A stretch of 35,898 nucleotides of DNA from Thermoanaerobaculia bacterium. GTDB taxonomy: Bacteria > Acidobacteriota > Thermoanaerobaculia > Multivoradales > Multivoraceae. Below the pieces are notes generated by a model that saw only the letters and a list, made by a program, of their open reading frames with translations, did no database searches and was not told where the DNA came from. The stretch is taken from the NCBI GenBank assembly GCA_022824725.1, contig JAJDZH010000081.1, positions 1-35,898 on the forward strand, given 5' to 3'. Position numbers and translations under genes: made by a program. Below, one piece after another: positions 1-7,904 of the stretch (position 1 is the first letter of the stretch; the number at the start of each line of letters is the position of its first letter).

Positions 1-129
1 CGGCACAACGTCTCGGCGTATGACGCGATCTACGTCGCCCTGGCCGAGACCCTCTCCACGATCCTGCTGACGGCGGATCGGAAGCTCGCCGGTGCTCCGG
101 GGCTCGAAGGCCGTGTCGAGCTGATCTGA
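1..129 (+). CDS. PIN-domain protein (VapC-like ribonuclease toxin), C-terminal fragment
   Basis: The window opens inside an open frame whose last 42 codons carry the C-terminal signature of PIN-domain nucleases: SAYDAIYVALAE, then LLTADRKLA, ending in a TGA. In VapC-type toxins this segment holds the third and fourth acidic metal ligands, here the D of YDAIYVALA and the D of TADRKL. PIN toxins cleave RNA, often tRNA, and are normally encoded just after a small antitoxin gene; that gene and the N-terminal half lie outside the window, so toxin-antitoxin membership is inference. The gene ends 38 nt before the patatin-like gene on the same strand. Confidence 0.72.
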   Translation, partial: RHNVSAYDAIYVALAETLSTILLTADRKLAGAPGLEGRVELI

Positions 130-167
130 ACGAGGCTGCCGGAGACCGGGGATCAAGGGCTGATCGC

Positions 168-1364
168 GTGCCGCTGCCAACAAGAGAAACACCCGAGCGC
201 CAGCCCGCCGGCAGCGGCCACGGAAACGACGGCGGGAAGCCCCGAATCGGCCTCGTCCTCACCGGCGGCGGCGCGCGGGCGGCCTACCAGGTCGGGCTGG
301 TCCGGCACCTGGCGAAACGGCTGCCGGAGTTCCACTTCGACGTCCTGACCGGCGTTTCGGCGGGCGCGATCAACGCTTCCTTCCTCGCCTCCCACCAGGG
401 CAGCGCGGCAGAAGCGACGGAGGAACTGAGCCGGGTCTGGCTCGAACTGACGCCCGATCACGTGTTCCGGGACGACGGCTGGTCACTGGGCAAGATGGTC
501 CTTCGCTGGCTCCTGAACCTGGCTTCGGGCGGCCTGCGCTACCGGCCGCAGGTTCGAGGCCTGGTCGACACCTCGCCGCTGGGCGGGCACCTTGGCCAGG
601 TTCTCGGCGCCGACTCGGGCAATGGCCGCGTTCTGCCGGGAATCGCGAAGAACCTGGACCGCGGCCGGCTGGACGCGGTCTCCGTGACCACCGTCGAGTG
701 GTCGACGGGGCAGACGGTCACCTGGGTTCAGGGCCGCGACGTCGAGACCTGGGAACGGCCGAAGCGCCGCTCGGAGCGAGCCTTGCTCACGCTCGACCAC
801 GTCCTCGCCTCCGCCTCGCTGCCGCTGATCTTCCCGGCGGTGCGGATCGGCGACGCCTGGCATGGCGACGGCGGCGTCCGCCTGACCTCGCCACTGTCTC
901 CGGCCCTGCACCTGGGCTGCGACCGCCTGATCGCGGTGTCCACGCGGCACGAGCCCCTGGCGCCCAGGGCCGCTGCCGCCGCGTACCCGCCGCCGGCCCA
1001 GTTCGCGGGCGTGCTGCTGAACGCCGTCTTCCTGGATCAGCTCGACCAGGACGCGAACCGGATGGAACTCGTGAACGGCCTGCTGGCCCGAATGCCGGAG
1101 TCGGAACGGGGTTCGCTCCGCCTCGTCGACCTCGTGCTGCTGCGGCCCTCCGAGGACCTGGGGCAGCTCGCCGGCCGCTTCGAGCCCCGGCTGCCGAAGG
1201 CCTTCCGCTTCATGACCCGCGGTCTCGGCACCCGCGACACGAAGAGCCCGGACCTGCTGAGTCTGTTGATGTTCCAGCCCGACTACATCCGGGCTCTGAT
1301 CCAGGTGGGCGAAAGGGACGCCGAGGCGCGCCAGGACGAGATTGCGGCGTTGGTGCGGAGCTAA
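168..1364 (+). CDS. Patatin-like phospholipase
   Basis: A 398-residue cytoplasmic-type patatin domain, predicted to hydrolyse acyl esters of phospholipids or other lipids. The glycine-rich oxyanion motif TGGGARAAYQVG is near residue 32, the nucleophile elbow GVSAG (Ser of GXSXG) near residue 64, and the catalytic aspartate in DGG (HGDGGVR) near residue 223, so the Ser-Asp dyad is complete. No signal peptide is visible. The GTG start at 168 has an AAGGG about 10 nt upstream; the reading frame stays open earlier than the conserved domain, so the start is approximate. No CD-NTase or other cyclic-nucleotide defence gene is adjacent, so a housekeeping lipid role is more likely than a CBASS effector. 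A two-hairpin repeat begins directly after its TAA stop. Confidence 0.88.
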   Translation: MPLPTRETPERQPAGSGHGNDGGKPRIGLVLTGGGARAAYQVGLVRHLAKRLPEFHFDVLTGVSAGAINASFLASHQGSAAEATEELSRVWLELTPDHVFRDDGWSLGKMVLRWLLNLASGGLRYRPQVRGLVDTSPLGGHLGQVLGADSGNGRVLPGIAKNLDRGRLDAVSVTTVEWSTGQTVTWVQGRDVETWERPKRRSERALLTLDHVLASASLPLIFPAVRIGDAWHGDGGVRLTSPLSPALHLGCDRLIAVSTRHEPLAPRAAAAAYPPPAQFAGVLLNAVFLDQLDQDANRMELVNGLLARMPESERGSLRLVDLVLLRPSEDLGQLAGRFEPRLPKAFRFMTRGLGTRDTKSPDLLSLLMFQPDYIRALIQVGERDAEARQDEIAALVRS

Positions 1365-1480
1365 CGCGGCAGGATGGTCCGGAGGCCGGCGCTCCGCGCC
1401 GGATGCCGGCGAGGGCGCCGGCGCACCCAGTGTGGCGTGTTGTCTTCAGATGCCGGCGGGGACGCCGGCGCACCCAGTGG
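1365..1480 (+). repeat. Interspersed two-hairpin repeat, locus 1 (two terminal units)
   Basis: It starts immediately after the patatin stop with CGCGGCAGGATGGTC (1365-1379). Hairpin 1 is CCGGCGC-TCC-GCGCCGG (1386-1402). Hairpin 2 is GCCGGCG-AGGG-CGCCGGC (1405-1422) followed directly by GCACCCAGTG (1423-1432). A spacer containing TTGTCTTCAGA leads to a second unit, GCCGGCG-GGGA-CGCCGGC plus GCACCCAGTG (1452-1479). The same architecture recurs near 4.4, 15.6 and 19.3 kb. It lies between convergent genes and may also act as a bidirectional transcription stop, although no T-tract is present. Confidence 0.85.
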
Positions 1481-1492
1481 GAAGTGGATCGC

Positions 1493-2554
1493 CTACGCGA
1501 TCGTGATGTCCTCGCAGAGGTAGACGTCCTGAATGTGGTTCAGAAGCTCCACCCCCTCCTCCATCGGCCGCTGGAAGGCCTTGCGGCCGGAGATCAGTCC
1601 CTGGCCGCCGGCGCGGCGGTTGATCACCGCGGTCCGGACCGCGGCCGCCAGGTCGCCGGCGCCGCCGGAGGAACCGCCGGAGTTGATCAGCCCGACCCGG
1701 CCCATGTAGCAGTTCGCGACCTGCCAGCGCACGAGGTCGACGGGATGGTCGGACACCAGGTCGCTGTAGACCAGGTCGTGGGTCTTGCCGAAGCCGACCG
1801 CCGGGTAGCCGCCGTTCTTCGTCGCCTGCTTCTGCTTGACGATGTCCGCCTCGATCGTCACGCCGATGTGGTTCGCCTGCCCGGTCAGGTCGGCCGAGTC
1901 GTGGTAGTCGACGCCGTCGACGACGAAGGCGCTGTTTCGCAGGTAGCACCAGAGGATGCAGGCCATGCCGAGTTCGTGCGCCTGCTGGAAGCACTCGGCG
2001 ATCTCGACCAGTTCCTCGCGGCAGACGTCGGCGCCGAAGTACACCGTGGCGCCCACCGCCGTGGCGCCGAGGTCCCAGGCCTGCTCGACCTGCGAGAAGA
2101 GGACCTGGTGGTACGTATGCGGGTGAGTCAGGCTCTCGTTGTGGTTGAGCTTGACGATGAACGGGATCCGGTGCGCGTAGCGGCGGCCGATGCTGCCGAG
2201 CACGCCCAGGGTCGAGGCGACGCCGTTGCAGCCGCCCTCGACCGCCAGCCGGATGATGTTCTCGGGATCGAAGTAGATCGGGTTCGGAGCGAACGAAGCG
2301 GCTCCCGAGTGCTCGATGCCCTGGTCCATGGGCAGGATCGACACATAGCCGCTGCCGCCGAGACGGCCATGGCCGAGCAGACGTTCCAGGCTCGCCAGGG
2401 TGCGGTTGTTCCGGTCGGATGGCCCGAACGCCCGGTCGACGATGTCGGGCCCGGGGACGGTCAGGTGATCCTTCGGGATTCCCGTGCAGACGTGTCCGAG
2501 GAGGCTCTCCGCCTCACTGCCCAGCAGTTCTTCGATGCGCGCGATGTCGGCCAT
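1493..2554 (-). CDS. fbaB: Fructose-bisphosphate aldolase class I (DhnA/FbaB type)
   Basis: A 353-residue protein that reads like E. coli FbaB from end to end. It would cleave fructose 1,6-bisphosphate to dihydroxyacetone phosphate and glyceraldehyde 3-phosphate in glycolysis/gluconeogenesis. Family landmarks are [25 protein letters not shown] and GANCYMGR-like C-terminal phosphate-binding segments; the Schiff-base lysine sits in ADIVKQK. Length matches the family (about 350). The ATG at 2554 has a strong AGGGGAG Shine-Dalgarno 6-7 nt upstream. It is separated by 79 nt from the Nudix-like gene and has its own TAGAAT -10 candidate, so it is probably a separate transcription unit. Confidence 0.95.
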   Translation of the reverse strand: MADIARIEELLGSEAESLLGHVCTGIPKDHLTVPGPDIVDRAFGPSDRNNRTLASLERLLGHGRLGGSGYVSILPMDQGIEHSGAASFAPNPIYFDPENIIRLAVEGGCNGVASTLGVLGSIGRRYAHRIPFIVKLNHNESLTHPHTYHQVLFSQVEQAWDLGATAVGATVYFGADVCREELVEIAECFQQAHELGMACILWCYLRNSAFVVDGVDYHDSADLTGQANHIGVTIEADIVKQKQATKNGGYPAVGFGKTHDLVYSDLVSDHPVDLVRWQVANCYMGRVGLINSGGSSGGAGDLAAAVRTAVINRRAGGQGLISGRKAFQRPMEEGVELLNHIQDVYLCEDITIA

Positions 2555-2596
2555 GTTCTCCCCTGGTTCAGAGACCCGGCGGGTCGGATCGGGCGC

Positions 2597-2602
2597 ATTC
2601 TA
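2597..2602 (-). promoter_or_regulatory. Candidate -10 box for fbaB
   Basis: On the minus strand TAGAAT lies 42 nt upstream of the fbaB ATG, giving a leader of about 35 nt that contains the AGGGGAG ribosome-binding site. No convincing -35 hexamer is visible at 16-18 nt spacing, so this is a weak call. Confidence 0.35.
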
Positions 2603-2633
2603 GGAGCTTGCGCCGCGGAACGCTACGTGTGAG

Positions 2634-3212
2634 TCAGTTCAAGCTGGCGGCCGGCGCCTCCCGCACCGCTTCCGGGCGCTCCAGCAGCTCCAGGAGCTGG
2701 AGCAGCACATCGAGGGCCGGCCCCCACAAGCGGTGCCGCCCGAGGTGGTAGACGGCGAGCGGCACCTGCTGCCCCTCGATCTCGAACGTCCGCTCCTCCA
2801 CCAGCCGGGGGTGCCGCAGCGCGGAAAGCGGGAGCCGCACGCCCGGCGCCTCCGTGTTGCTGCCGTCGTCCTCGGGAGACGGAACCGCGACCACGCATGC
2901 CCGCATCCTGAAGCCGCCTCTGCCGCCGACCTCGTCCAGCTCGCCGAGCCGGAGAATCCGCGACGGGTCGACGCCGAGACCGACGCTGCCAAGGCGCGCC
3001 ACGGTCGGCCAGGGGTCGTCGCCCTCGAAGGCGGCGGCCGGGAAACTGAGCGGAGGCGACTCGTTCGGCTCTTCCCGCAGCACCGTCCAGAGTTCGGCCG
3101 ACTCGACGTACAGAGGCACGACGACCGCGACGCTGGCGCCTTCGCCGCCCGGCGCCGCGGGCAGCCGCTTCGACCCCTCGAGACGCCGTTGAATCTGGAG
3201 GATCCAACTCAC
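2634..3212 (-). CDS. Nudix-fold protein of the CoA-pyrophosphatase type, catalytic box lost
   Basis: A 192-residue protein whose layout follows the NUDT7/YeaB CoA diphosphatase group. It has an N-terminal VAVVVPLYV strand, a FP..FEGDDPW segment where the Nudix box should start, a LGELDEV loop, the PLSAL segment, and the C-terminal HRLWGPALDVLLQLLELL that corresponds to the family's H-x-I-W-G-x-T end. The Nudix box itself is ruined: the GG after FP is AA, and the R-E-x-x-E-E-x-G-U core reads ARLGSVGLGV, with all catalytic glutamates gone. It is therefore probably non-enzymatic. GTG start overlaps the upstream membrane-protein stop (GTGA, 3209-3212), so it is translationally coupled. Family assignment is by motif layout only. 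Confidence 0.6.
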   Translation of the reverse strand: MSWILQIQRRLEGSKRLPAAPGGEGASVAVVVPLYVESAELWTVLREEPNESPPLSFPAAAFEGDDPWPTVARLGSVGLGVDPSRILRLGELDEVGGRGGFRMRACVVAVPSPEDDGSNTEAPGVRLPLSALRHPRLVEERTFEIEGQQVPLAVYHLGRHRLWGPALDVLLQLLELLERPEAVREAPAASLN

Positions 3213-5152
3213 GGAACCGACCCTATCCCCAGCACGTGGGTCGACGCTGGATCGTCGCCTCCGTCCAGAGTCAGACCCAGTCGAAACAGGTCGACGGACC
3301 CGTTCGACCACCACATCCGGTGGCGCGCTTCGGGTGCGCCCAGGAGCAGGCGCACCGACGTTCGACCCGACGGAAGAAACCTGCTCTCCTCGACTTCCCC
3401 GCCCACGACCTCCAGGGTCGTGTCCTCGCGCTCCAGGAGAATCCGGAGCCGCGGCCGACCCACCTCGCCGTCCGTTTCCCGGCTGGCGGGCGCGGCCGGT
3501 TCCCACGCGACGAGAAACTCCGCCGAGCCGCCTTCGACCAGGAGCCCCGACTCCCCGAACGGAGCGATCCTGCCCGCAACGGGCCGCAGCCAGACGCCGC
3601 CGGCGAAGAGCTCCGCCGGTTCTCCGGCCCGCGGACGCTGGCCAGTCTCCACCGCCAGGAAACGGTGCAGTGCACCCTCGGCCGCCGGGGACGGCCCGAA
3701 CGCCGCGGCGGGCCGCAGCCAGAGCGGGTACAGGAAGAGAGCCGAAGAAGCGGCGACCGCGGCGATTTTCGCCAGTCGCAGCCGGCCGGCGAGGAACCAG
3801 AACATCGGAAGAACGGCGCCGACCCCGCCGGGACCGCGAAGCACGGACTCGTCGCCGAGGTCGAACGGGAAGAGAACCAGGCGGGCTGCCAGCGACGCGA
3901 GACCGCCGAGCAGGAGCGTCCGCCGCCAGCCAGGGGCAAGCAAACCCCAGAACGCCGCCGCTACGAGGGGTACGCCGTAGGGAACGATCCCGACGGTCCG
4001 GCCGGCGACTCCGTGCAGCAGAGTCTCCGGACCCGCGCCGCCGGCCCGGAACTCGGGACCGGACCGGGTTCGCTCGGCGCCGCCGGCTGGTAGCGGGTCG
4101 AGACGCCACTCCTCCGCCTCGAAGTCGACCGCCGGAAAGCCGGTCGAAGGACTGAACACCGCCCGCTCCACCGGTCCGAAGCCGCCGCGGGCGAGCGCCG
4201 ATGTCCCGAACGATGCGCCGGCGGTCAGCACCGCCGTCACCGCGAGGGCAAGGAAGGCGGCTTCCCGCCGCGATTGCGCAAGGGCCAGCCAGGCGGCCGC
4301 GATCAGGGCCGGCAACAGGGTCAGACCGTCGACGGAGGCGAGCGTGGCGAGCGTGAGCAGGAGCCCGACGAGGGACCACCGGAGAGCCGCGGAGCGAAGT
4401 GGTCGCCGGCCTTGCGGCCGGCGCGGCTCCCTGGCCGCCTCCGGCGGCAGCCGGCGGGGGCGCCGGCGCACCCAGTGGGAAGCGGCCTGCGAAAGGCGGC
4501 GCACCCAGTGGGAAGCGGCCTGCGAAAGGCGGCGCACCCAGTGGGAAGCGGCCTGCGAAGGACGGGGCGCCCAGTGGGAAGCGGCCTGCGAAGGACGGCG
4601 CGCCCGGTCGGTAATCGGCATGACATGTACAACCAGAGCCCAGGCCAGGGCCGATGCGGCGAGGCGGAACGTCCCCGGCGATGGCAGCGGCAACAGGGTG
4701 AAGGCCGTCGTGCCGGCGACGAACACGGCGATCCAGGCCGGCGCCCAGGGACCGACGCGCCGCTCGAGCACCAGAGCCGAGCCGGCCGCCGCAACCGCCA
4801 GCAGCAGGCAGTTCAGCAGCGCCGGCCCCCACCGGGGAGAGATGCGGACGAACGGCGCCGCCAGCACGGCGTAGACCGGCGGCCGCCCGAAACCGATCCG
4901 GGCGCCGCCGGTACTGCTTTCCAGGGCGACTGCCTCAGGCTCTCCCCCGAAGAGCCGGACGTAGCGGTCGTAGTCCGCGCGGCCGTAGGTGAGGTCGCCA
5001 TCCCAGGCCAGACTCAGCGCCGCCATGCGGAAGGTGGTTTCCCGCTCCCCGGCGTCGAGGGCATCCGACCGCATCGTGGACGTGAACAGGGCGAGCAGCA
5101 GTCCGGCGAGCAAGAGCCAGGACCACCGCCGCCCGACCGTGCCTTGGATCAC
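3209..5152 (-). CDS. Polytopic membrane protein, GT-C glycosyltransferase-like
   Basis: A 647-residue integral membrane protein with about ten hydrophobic segments, the first at residues 11-27 (LLLAGLLLALF). The first periplasmic loop has MAALSLAWDGDLTYGRADYDRY followed by GRPPVYAVLAAPFV, the layout of GT-C-type lipid-linked sugar transferases of the ArnT/PMT kind; the acidic residues there could be catalytic, but substrate is unknown. The C-terminal about 180 residues are soluble and beta-rich. GTG start at 5152 overlaps the glycosyltransferase stop (GTGA) and its own stop overlaps the Nudix-like gene, so the three are coupled. Odd: a cytoplasmic-type loop near residues 180-235 is built from 11-residue repeats (PSQAASHWVRR) encoded by an expanded intergenic repeat. 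Confidence 0.72.
   Translation of the reverse strand: MIQGTVGRRWSWLLLAGLLLALFTSTMRSDALDAGERETTFRMAALSLAWDGDLTYGRADYDRYVRLFGGEPEAVALESSTGGARIGFGRPPVYAVLAAPFVRISPRWGPALLNCLLLAVAAAGSALVLERRVGPWAPAWIAVFVAGTTAFTLLPLPSPGTFRLAASALAWALVVHVMPITDRARRPSQAASHWAPRPSQAASHWVRRLSQAASHWVRRLSQAASHWVRRRPRRLPPEAAREPRRPQGRRPLRSAALRWSLVGLLLTLATLASVDGLTLLPALIAAAWLALAQSRREAAFLALAVTAVLTAGASFGTSALARGGFGPVERAVFSPSTGFPAVDFEAEEWRLDPLPAGGAERTRSGPEFRAGGAGPETLLHGVAGRTVGIVPYGVPLVAAAFWGLLAPGWRRTLLLGGLASLAARLVLFPFDLGDESVLRGPGGVGAVLPMFWFLAGRLRLAKIAAVAASSALFLYPLWLRPAAAFGPSPAAEGALHRFLAVETGQRPRAGEPAELFAGGVWLRPVAGRIAPFGESGLLVEGGSAEFLVAWEPAAPASRETDGEVGRPRLRILLEREDTTLEVVGGEVEESRFLPSGRTSVRLLLGAPEARHRMWWSNGSVDLFRLGLTLDGGDDPASTHVLGIGSVP
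4401..4610 (+). repeat. Two-hairpin repeat, locus 2, expanded into a 33-bp tandem array inside a CDS
   Basis: Hairpin 1 GCCGGC-CTTGCG-GCCGGC is at 4405-4422; hairpin 2 GCCGGCG-GGGG-CGCCGGC is at 4450-4467, followed by GCACCCAGTG at 4468-4477. From 4468 the end of the element is iterated with an exact 33-nt period: GCACCCAGTG or its variants start at 4468, 4501, 4534, 4567 and 4600. Each unit has the form GCACCCAGTGGGAAGCGGCC plus TGCGAAAGGCG. Because 33 is a multiple of three, the minus-strand membrane-protein gene stays open and encodes 11-residue repeats. Confidence 0.9.
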
Positions 5153-6795
5153 AGTGCGCGGTCGAAGGCGGTCGCGCCGCAGAGCGTCATCGAACCGCCG
5201 CCGAAGAGGTGCGGCTCGAAGCGGAGCCGTGCCCGGCCGATCGGTCGCCGGAGCTTGAGGGAGATCCGGCACGAGTCGCCCGGCGGCAGGTCCCGCGGCA
5301 GCGGAATCCACGGCCTGCCCCGGAACAGGTCCCGCCCACCGCTCCAGAGCTGGGGCTCGAGCACGACGCCGCCGTCCTGGTTGTGGCCCGAGAGCCAGGT
5401 GGCGAAGCCCGTGTTCGCCACGACGAGCTCGATCGAACGACGCTCGCCATCCGGCCAGGGCGGGTCGCAGCCCTCCACTTCGATCCGCCCTGGCAACCAG
5501 CCCCAGGTCAACGAGGTGGGTGCTGGCGGCTGCTGCGGCGGCGGCGGGGGCCGCTCCCCGGCCGGAGCGCGCGACCACTCGTCCAGAGCCTCGAAGACAG
5601 CCCGCGCCACCGACGCCGGCCGGTGCTCGCGTTCGACAAAGGCTCGCGCCGCGGCGCCCATCCCGGCGAGCCGGTCCGGCGCGGCGAGAAGACCCCGCAG
5701 CAGGGACGCGAGCGCGCCGGCCTCGGCGCCCGGATCGTCCTTGAGCGGAGCCTTGAGCACGATGTCGTCCGGCAGTTCAACGAACTGGGCGTAGTCGGAG
5801 ACCACCGCGGCCCGGCCCAGGGCGAGGATGCGAAGCAGCGAGGCCGAGGTTTCGCCCGCGCTCGGGTAGCGCAGGTTGAGGCAGAGGTCGCAGGCGGCGA
5901 TGGCGGTCGGGAACGACGCCGCGTCGAGGAAGCCGGCCATCGTGACCCGACCCTGGACCCCCAGGTCCCGGGCCAGGGCGTCGAGATCGAGTTCCGGCGC
6001 GACATCTCCCACCACCAGCGCGTGCGCCTGCTCCATCCCCGGCTCGGCGAGTACGCGCAGCAGCACGTCCGTGCGTTTGATCGGCGTCTGGAAGCCGAAA
6101 GAGCCGATCAGGACCGCCGAGCGAGGAACGCCGGCTCGCCGCCGCCAGGCCGCCGCCTGCTCGGGCCCGGGTAGAGCGGGCGCCGGCATCGGCATGGGCA
6201 CCCGGCGCATCGGCGGCAGCCGGCCCCCGGCCCGCCCCGACTCCTGGCCCAGCTCCTCCTCGAGGAACCGGAGACCCCAATCGCTATGGGTCAGCAGGCC
6301 GCGCTGCCGGAGCAACAGGGAGCGGTGCGCCGGCATCTCGAACAGCCGCGCCCGGCCGTGGCCGCCCCAACGGATCGACAGCGCCGCGGCCGCGCCCTCC
6401 CAGCCGTGCTCCTCGCCGAGGCCGCTGACGTAGGCGTCGAGATCCCCGGAGGCCAGGGTCGATTCGACCAGCAGGTGGTGCAGGCGCAGGTCGTGCACGG
6501 TCACCACCCCCGGGGAATCCAGGGCGAGCCGGCGGACGCCCTCGTGGTAGACGTTGTTGCCCATCTGGTAGAAGGGCAGGCGTCCGGCCGGGTCGAGCGC
6601 CGCCGCGTCGACCACCGGGTATCGGTCCAGGACGTGGGACGCGATCTCCTGCCCAGGCAGGCGGACCAGGCGCAGGTCGCAGAGCGGTGCAAGTTCGTCG
6701 AGCAGGTCGACGCTGTAGTCCGCGATCCCCGACCTGACCGGAGGCAGCGGCGACACGAAGTCGACCGCGGGGGCGCTGCTAGGACTGGCCGGCAT
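5149..6795 (-). CDS. Glycosyltransferase family 4-like, with C-terminal beta-sandwich domain
   Basis: A 548-residue predicted cytoplasmic glycosyltransferase. The N-terminal half begins FVSPLPPVRSGIADYS, typical of GT4 donors/acceptor domains, and contains TVHDLRLHH. The second Rossmann domain starts IGSFGFQTPIKRTDVLLR and holds GETSASLLRILALG, the position of the family's E-x7-E/nucleotide-sugar site, followed by VVSDYAQFVELP. After a proline-rich linker (near residue 415) comes an about 115-residue beta-rich domain with VANTGFATW and LPPGDSCRISLKLRRP, an Ig/NBR1-like sandwich. The ATG at 6795 lies 17 nt inside prfB; upstream in-frame residues are low-complexity and not conserved. It is probably involved in surface polysaccharide or glycolipid synthesis together with the membrane protein downstream (inference). 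Confidence 0.8.
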   Translation of the reverse strand: MPASPSSAPAVDFVSPLPPVRSGIADYSVDLLDELAPLCDLRLVRLPGQEIASHVLDRYPVVDAAALDPAGRLPFYQMGNNVYHEGVRRLALDSPGVVTVHDLRLHHLLVESTLASGDLDAYVSGLGEEHGWEGAAAALSIRWGGHGRARLFEMPAHRSLLLRQRGLLTHSDWGLRFLEEELGQESGRAGGRLPPMRRVPMPMPAPALPGPEQAAAWRRRAGVPRSAVLIGSFGFQTPIKRTDVLLRVLAEPGMEQAHALVVGDVAPELDLDALARDLGVQGRVTMAGFLDAASFPTAIAACDLCLNLRYPSAGETSASLLRILALGRAAVVSDYAQFVELPDDIVLKAPLKDDPGAEAGALASLLRGLLAAPDRLAGMGAAARAFVEREHRPASVARAVFEALDEWSRAPAGERPPPPPQQPPAPTSLTWGWLPGRIEVEGCDPPWPDGERRSIELVVANTGFATWLSGHNQDGGVVLEPQLWSGGRDLFRGRPWIPLPRDLPPGDSCRISLKLRRPIGRARLRFEPHLFGGGSMTLCGATAFDRAL

Positions 6796-7904
6796 CGGGA
6801 GTTTCGAGCTGCTGGCCCAACCAGGCGTCGATGAACGGATCGAGCTCGCCGTCGAGCACCTTCTCGACCGCCGACACCTCGAGCCTGGTCCGGTGGTCCT
6901 TGACCATGCGGTACGGGTGCAGCACATAGCTGCGGATCTGGGAACCGAAGCCGATCTCCATCTTCTGGCCCTCGCGCTCCGCCTGTTCCTCGCGGCGCTT
7001 CTGCACTTCCCGGTCGTAGAGCCTCGCCTTCAGGATCTTCATCGCCATCGAACGGTTCTTGATCTGGCTGCGCTCGTTCTGGCAACTGACCACGATGCCG
7101 CTGGGCATGTGCGTGATCCGCACCGCGGAGTCCGTCACGTTCACGTGCTGACCGCCGGCGCCGGACGACCGGAACGTGTCGATCCGGATGTCCTTGTCCT
7201 CGACCTCGATGTCGATGTCGTCCTCGACCTCGGGATACGCGTAGACGGAAGCGAACGACGTGTGGCGCCGCTTCGCCGCGTCGAAGGGCGAGATGCGCAC
7301 CAGGCGATGGACACCGCTTTCGCCGCGCAAACGGCCGAAGGCGTACTCGCCCCGCACCGCCACGGTCGCGCTCTTGAGCCCCGCTTCCTCGCCGTCCAGC
7401 CGCTCCAGCAGCTTGACGTCGAAGCCGCTCTGCTCGGCCCATCGCAGGTACATCCGCAGGAGGATCTCGGCCCAGTCCTGGGAATCCGTGCCCCCCTCCC
7501 CGGGATGAATGGCGAGCAGGGCGCTGCGGTCGTCGTCTTCCCCCGAGAGCTTGAGTTCCAGGTCGAGCTCTATCGATTCGCGCCCGACCCGGTCGATGAA
7601 GGAACCGAGCTCGGCGTCGTCCTCGGCGCCCGGAGCATCCTCGGCCAGCAGTTCGAGCCAGGCCTCGATCTCGTCCCGGTCCGCGTTCAGCCGTTCCACG
7701 GTCTTCCGCCGCCGTTCGAGAGCGCGTCGACGGCGCAGCAGCGGAGCGCTCTTCCTCGGCTCGTCCCAGAAGCCCGGCTGCTGCATCTCGTGATCGAGTG
7801 CCGCTAGCTGCTCCTCGAGCTCCGCCGGGTCAAAGATACCTCCGAAGGCCGTCCAGACGGTTCTTCAGATCGGAGAGCGAGCGGTTCGCGTCAGCGGCAA
7901 TCAT
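6779..7904 (-). CDS. prfB: Peptide chain release factor 2, expressed by +1 programmed frameshift
   Basis: RF2 terminates translation at UGA/UAA. The full protein is 374 residues: 24 codons from the ATG at 7904 to an in-frame TGA (7832-7830), then +1 into the frame beginning GAC at 7831, which gives DPAELEEQ and runs to a TAG at 6779. Visible RF2 landmarks are the stop-codon tripeptide SPF (ISPFDAAKRRH), the peptidyl-hydrolysis loop SSGAGGQHVN, and the RF2-type N-terminus NRLDGLRRYL. A gene model that begins at a later ATG would miss the first 40 or so residues. The ATG overlaps the lnt stop (ATGA, 7901-7904), and its 3' end overlaps the glycosyltransferase gene by 17 nt. Confidence 0.96.
7829..7844 (-). 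promoter_or_regulatory. prfB recoding site (SD-like GGAGG, CTT-TGA-C slippery site)
   Basis: On the minus strand the codons read CGG AGG TAT CTT TGA C. This has the SD-like GGAGG, a 3-nt spacer, the P-site CUU that can slip to UUU, and a weak UGA stop with a following C: the same arrangement as the autoregulatory RF2 site of E. coli. Low RF2 makes ribosomes pause at UGA and slip +1, raising RF2 synthesis. Confidence 0.95.

Noticed and set aside
168-1364. Patatin-like protein as a CBASS or other anti-phage effector next to a PIN toxin
   Set aside because: No nucleotidyltransferase, TIR, ubiquitin-like or other defence partner is adjacent in the window, and the domain is of the general bacterial lipase type.
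698-2632. Long open frames antisense or out of frame to fbaB and the patatin gene
   Set aside because: They are arginine/proline/alanine-rich with no domain, and each lies over a gene with full family similarity; this is the usual effect of high GC content removing stop codons.
4468-4610. Possible CRISPR array (regular 33-nt period)
   Set aside because: The units follow each other without unique spacers, and no cas gene is near; it is a tandem repeat within a coding frame.
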